Assembly: GCA_937141995.1 (NCBI GenBank)
Contig: CAKZQX010000810.1
Span: 1-7,404 of the forward strand
Reading direction: 5' to 3'
Length of the DNA: 7,404 nt
From: an uncultured Chloroflexaceae bacterium
GTDB taxonomy: Bacteria > Chloroflexota > Chloroflexia > Chloroflexales > Chloroflexaceae
The translations under genes and the position numbers were made by a program. Below the pieces are notes generated by a model. The model saw only the letters and a list, made by a program, of their open reading frames with translations. It made no database searches and was not told where the DNA came from. Numbering within the stretch: the first letter of the stretch is position 1; every line of letters begins with the position of its first letter. Shown here in pieces: positions 5,878-7,404 of this stretch.

Positions 5878-5882
5878 AGGAG
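5878..5882 (+). promoter_or_regulatory. Ribosome binding site that sets the ABC ATPase start
   Basis: AGGAG lies 7 nt before GTG at 5890. The upstream TTG at 5860 has no such site and ATG 5899 would be 16 nt away. Confidence 0.75.
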
Positions 5883-5889
5883 AAAAACG

Positions 5890-6915
5890 GTGGCACATAT
5901 GATTGAGGTGCAAAACCTCGTTAAAATCTATCCTGATGGAACCGAAGCAGTACGCGATATTTCATTCGATGTTGATGAGGGCGAGTTTTTTGGGTTTCTT
6001 GGGCCGAATGGCGCAGGTAAATCGACAACTATTAAAATTCTGATCACGCTATTGCGCAAGACCAGCGGCGACATTCGCATTATTGACATGGATATCACCA
6101 ACCAGACCGACGAGATCCGCCGCCAGATTGGCTACGCGGCCCAGGAAGTGGGTGTAGACGACGATCTGACCGCCCGTGAGAATCTGGTGCTCCAGGGACA
6201 GCTCTACCACATGGAGCGCAACCTGCTGCGCCGGCGCACCGAAGAACTGCTCGAATTGATGGATCTGACGGCCGACGCCGGCCGGCCGGCGGGCTCATTC
6301 AGTGGAGGTATGCGCAAGCGGCTCGACCTGGCAACCGGGGTGATGCACCGTCCGCGCCCGCTCTTCCCGGATGAGCCCACGACTGGCCTGGACCCGCAGA
6401 ACCGCGCGAATCTCTGGGTCTACCTCGAACGGCTTAACAAGCAGGAGAAGCTGACTATTTTTCTGACGACGCACTACATGGAAGAGGCCGACAAGCTCTG
6501 CAACCGTCTGGCAATTATCGACAATGGTCAGATCAAAACCATGGGCAGCCCGCGCCAACTCAAGCAAGAACTCGGCGGCGATGTTATCGCGCTACGCTTT
6601 GCGGAAAATGCCCAGAGCGTGGACCAGCAGATTGGCGCGGCGTGTGATGTGTTGCGTGACGCACCATTCTTGATGAATCTTGACCGCTTCGACGAGGGCG
6701 TGAATGTCTACGCGCAAGACGGCGGCGCAGTCGTGCCCGAAGTGTTGCGCCTGCTTGACAGCACAGGCTTGCATGTGGCGCAACTCTCGCTGACCAGCCC
6801 CTCGCTTGATGATGTCTTTCTCAAGCATACGGGCTACAAAATCCGCGACGAGGGACCAGCCCAGAACTGGCGCAGTCAGCGGGGAGGGGCCTTTGGTCGC
6901 CGCCGCCGTCGCTAA
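5890..6915 (+). CDS. ABC transporter ATP-binding protein, DrrA-type (ABC-2 exporter)
   Basis: From GTG 5890 the protein has 341 residues; a TTG at 5860 would add ten. The domains are in normal order: Walker A GPNGAGKST (38-46), Q-loop Gln85 in YAAQEVGVDDDLTARENL, signature SGGMRKRLDLATG (138-150), Walker B ending in Asp161-Glu162, D-loop TTGLDP, H-loop His195 in FLTTHYMEEAD. The C-terminal region after about 225, with TSPSLDDVFLKHTGYKIRDE, is the extension typical of DrrA/daunorubicin-resistance and related exporter ATPases. The protein ends in an Arg-rich tail (FGRRRRR). Such ATPases drive export of drugs, lipids or polysaccharides with an ABC-2 membrane partner. That permease is not found in the 489 nt left in the window. 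Odd: the Walker B strand reads RPRPLFPDEP, where the family usually has hydrophobic residues at both proline positions 157 and 160. The gene is second in the operon with marR. Confidence 0.92.
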   Translation: MAHMIEVQNLVKIYPDGTEAVRDISFDVDEGEFFGFLGPNGAGKSTTIKILITLLRKTSGDIRIIDMDITNQTDEIRRQIGYAAQEVGVDDDLTARENLVLQGQLYHMERNLLRRRTEELLELMDLTADAGRPAGSFSGGMRKRLDLATGVMHRPRPLFPDEPTTGLDPQNRANLWVYLERLNKQEKLTIFLTTHYMEEADKLCNRLAIIDNGQIKTMGSPRQLKQELGGDVIALRFAENAQSVDQQIGAACDVLRDAPFLMNLDRFDEGVNVYAQDGGAVVPEVLRLLDSTGLHVAQLSLTSPSLDDVFLKHTGYKIRDEGPAQNWRSQRGGAFGRRRRR

Positions 6916-6976
6916 CCCGCGAACCAGGCATATGTGGTGCGGACTGTTCCGCCCGTGTACCAGACCCGGAATCCTC

Positions 6977-7004
6977 ATTCGCCTCCGCCCTGCCGGAGGC
7001 GAAT
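6977..7004. repeat. Hairpin and partial repeat unit after the ABC gene
   Basis: ATTCGCCTCCG (6977-6987) pairs perfectly with CGGAGGCGAAT (6994-7004) around CCCTGC. The loop side CCGCCCTGCCGGAGGCGAA matches the right-hand block of the element family, so 6977-7056 is probably a degenerate or partial unit. It lies 62 nt after the ABC stop and could help end the transcript, though no T-run follows. Confidence 0.65.
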
Positions 7005-7056
7005 CGGGCCGGTTGTCCAGACAGATACCTGGTTTGGAACCGACTGTGTAACTCCT

Positions 7057-7260
7057 GTTATTTACACGAGTTACGCGGTGCGTATTCAAACCGGGCGTTT
7101 TTACCCGATGAACGTCAGATTCGCCTGCGGCAGCATGGTACTGTTTTTCTTGTTCACACAAATGTTTGCACATTGTGCAAACATTTGTGTGAACAAGGAT
7201 GGGATCTTCCGCCCTGCCGGCGGCGGAATCTCCTGTCGGGTCAACGACCGCGTAAGTCGT
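7057..7260 (+). repeat. Palindromic element, copy B (complete 204-bp tandem unit)
   Basis: The unit begins at GTTATTTACACGAGTTACGC and the next unit begins with nearly the same bases exactly 204 bp later. Inner blocks in order: CAAACCGGGCGTTT, CGCCTGCGGCAGCATGGTAC (7122-7141), the 23-bp stem (7149-7197), AAGGATGG, TCTTCCGCCCTGCCGG, and CGACCGCGTAAGTCGTG. The two ends are inverted copies of each other (ACACGAGTTACGCGGT against ACCGCGTAAGTCGTGT, one mismatch). It shares these blocks with the minus-strand reading of copy A. There is no coding potential of its own; a minus-strand frame across it is an artefact. Confidence 0.8.
7149..7197. repeat. Perfect 23-bp stem-loop of copy B
   Basis: Arms 7149-7171 (CTTGTTCACACAAATGTTTG then CAC) and 7175-7197 pair fully around ATT. 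Stem and loop lengths equal those of copy A, but many base pairs differ. Confidence 0.9.
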
Positions 7261-7285
7261 GTTATTTACAGGAGTTACGCGGTCG
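7245..7285. repeat. Junction hairpin between copies B and C
   Basis: CGACCGCGTAAGTCGTGT (7245-7262) and ACAGGAGTTACGCGGTCG (7268-7285) pair over 18 bp with two mismatches around TATTT. A shorter hairpin with the same TATTT loop stands at 7048-7074, at the left junction of copy B (11-bp arms, one mismatch). Confidence 0.8.
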
Positions 7286-7404
7286 GCATGCAAACCGGAC
7301 GTTTCACCCGATGGAAGCCTGATTCGCCTGCGGCAGCATGGGGCGTTTTTAGCTTTGTTCACAAAAATTTTCACATTGTGAACATCTTTTGTGAACATAA
7401 GGAT
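7261..7404 (+). repeat. Palindromic element, copy C (cut by window edge)
   Basis: Direct repeat of copy B at 204 bp distance: GTTATTTACA, GAGTTACGCGGTCG, GCAAACCGGACGTTT, ATTCGCCTGCGGCAGCATGG, then the central hairpin and AAGGAT at the edge. The hairpin (about 7353-7402) is imperfect: GTTCACAAAA pairs with TTTTGTGAAC, but one mismatch and two bulges are present. About 60 bp of the unit lie beyond the window. The array may continue. Confidence 0.8.

Noticed and set aside
5860..5889. TTG start for the ABC ATPase directly after the marR stop
   Set aside because: GTG at 5890 has AGGAG at ideal distance and the family domain begins four codons later.
6592..7398. Long minus-strand open frame of 268 codons
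   Set aside because: It lies antisense to the ABC ATPase C-terminus and runs through the repeat array. Its residues repeat with the 204-bp units (for example two VNNxxYxV segments), and it shows no ribosome binding site or known domain.
7057..7404. CRISPR-like array from the direct repeats
   Set aside because: The units are 204 bp and similar over most of their length, without unique spacers between short identical repeats, and no cas gene is visible.

Overview
The window looks like a piece of chromosome from a filamentous phototrophic Chloroflexota (Chloroflexales, Chloroflexus/Oscillochloris-like). This is inferred from moderate-to-high GC, a GAF-GAF-PAS sensor style common there, a class E/F-type sortase fused to repeat modules, a DrrA-type ABC ATPase behind a MarR regulator, and many intergenic palindromic repeats. 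No rRNA, tRNA or CRISPR was seen. The phylum call is moderately confident and the genus is not determined.

Layout. Positions 1-1473 (minus) hold the N-terminal 491 residues of a cytoplasmic GAF-GAF-PAS signalling protein whose output domain lies beyond the left edge. Positions 1727-2206 (minus) encode a MarR regulator with a textbook promoter (TTGACA, 17 bp, TAGGAT) and a 21-bp palindrome just downstream of the -10, which suggests autorepression. Divergent to it, 2479-3537 (plus) encodes a secreted sortase with two tandem copies of an aromatic/GH-rich module before the catalytic domain. Positions 3541-3772 are a MITE-like element with 16-bp terminal inverted repeats and a perfect 23-bp central stem. 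It is followed at once by a heptanucleotide-periodic inverted repeat (3774-3846). Then come a small three-helix membrane protein (3859-4392), a class I SAM methyltransferase (4438-5202), and a compact marR-ABC ATPase operon (5344-6915) with its own promoter and operator-like palindrome. From about 6977 to the end is an array of at least two more copies of the intergenic element, in tandem with a 204-bp period and cut by the right edge.

How the parts relate. The clearest functional unit is the second MarR plus the ABC ATPase: one promoter, a palindrome between the start site and the gene, and a 30-nt gap between the genes. This is a typical drug- or lipid-export regulation layout, but no permease gene is visible before the repeat array. 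The sortase, membrane protein and methyltransferase share a direction, but the element separates the sortase from the other two, so they are probably not one transcript.

The most unusual signal is the repeat family. Three copies keep the same flanking blocks. The central stem sequence differs between two copies, yet both stems remain perfectly paired over 23 bp, as expected if the fold itself, in DNA or RNA, is what is maintained.
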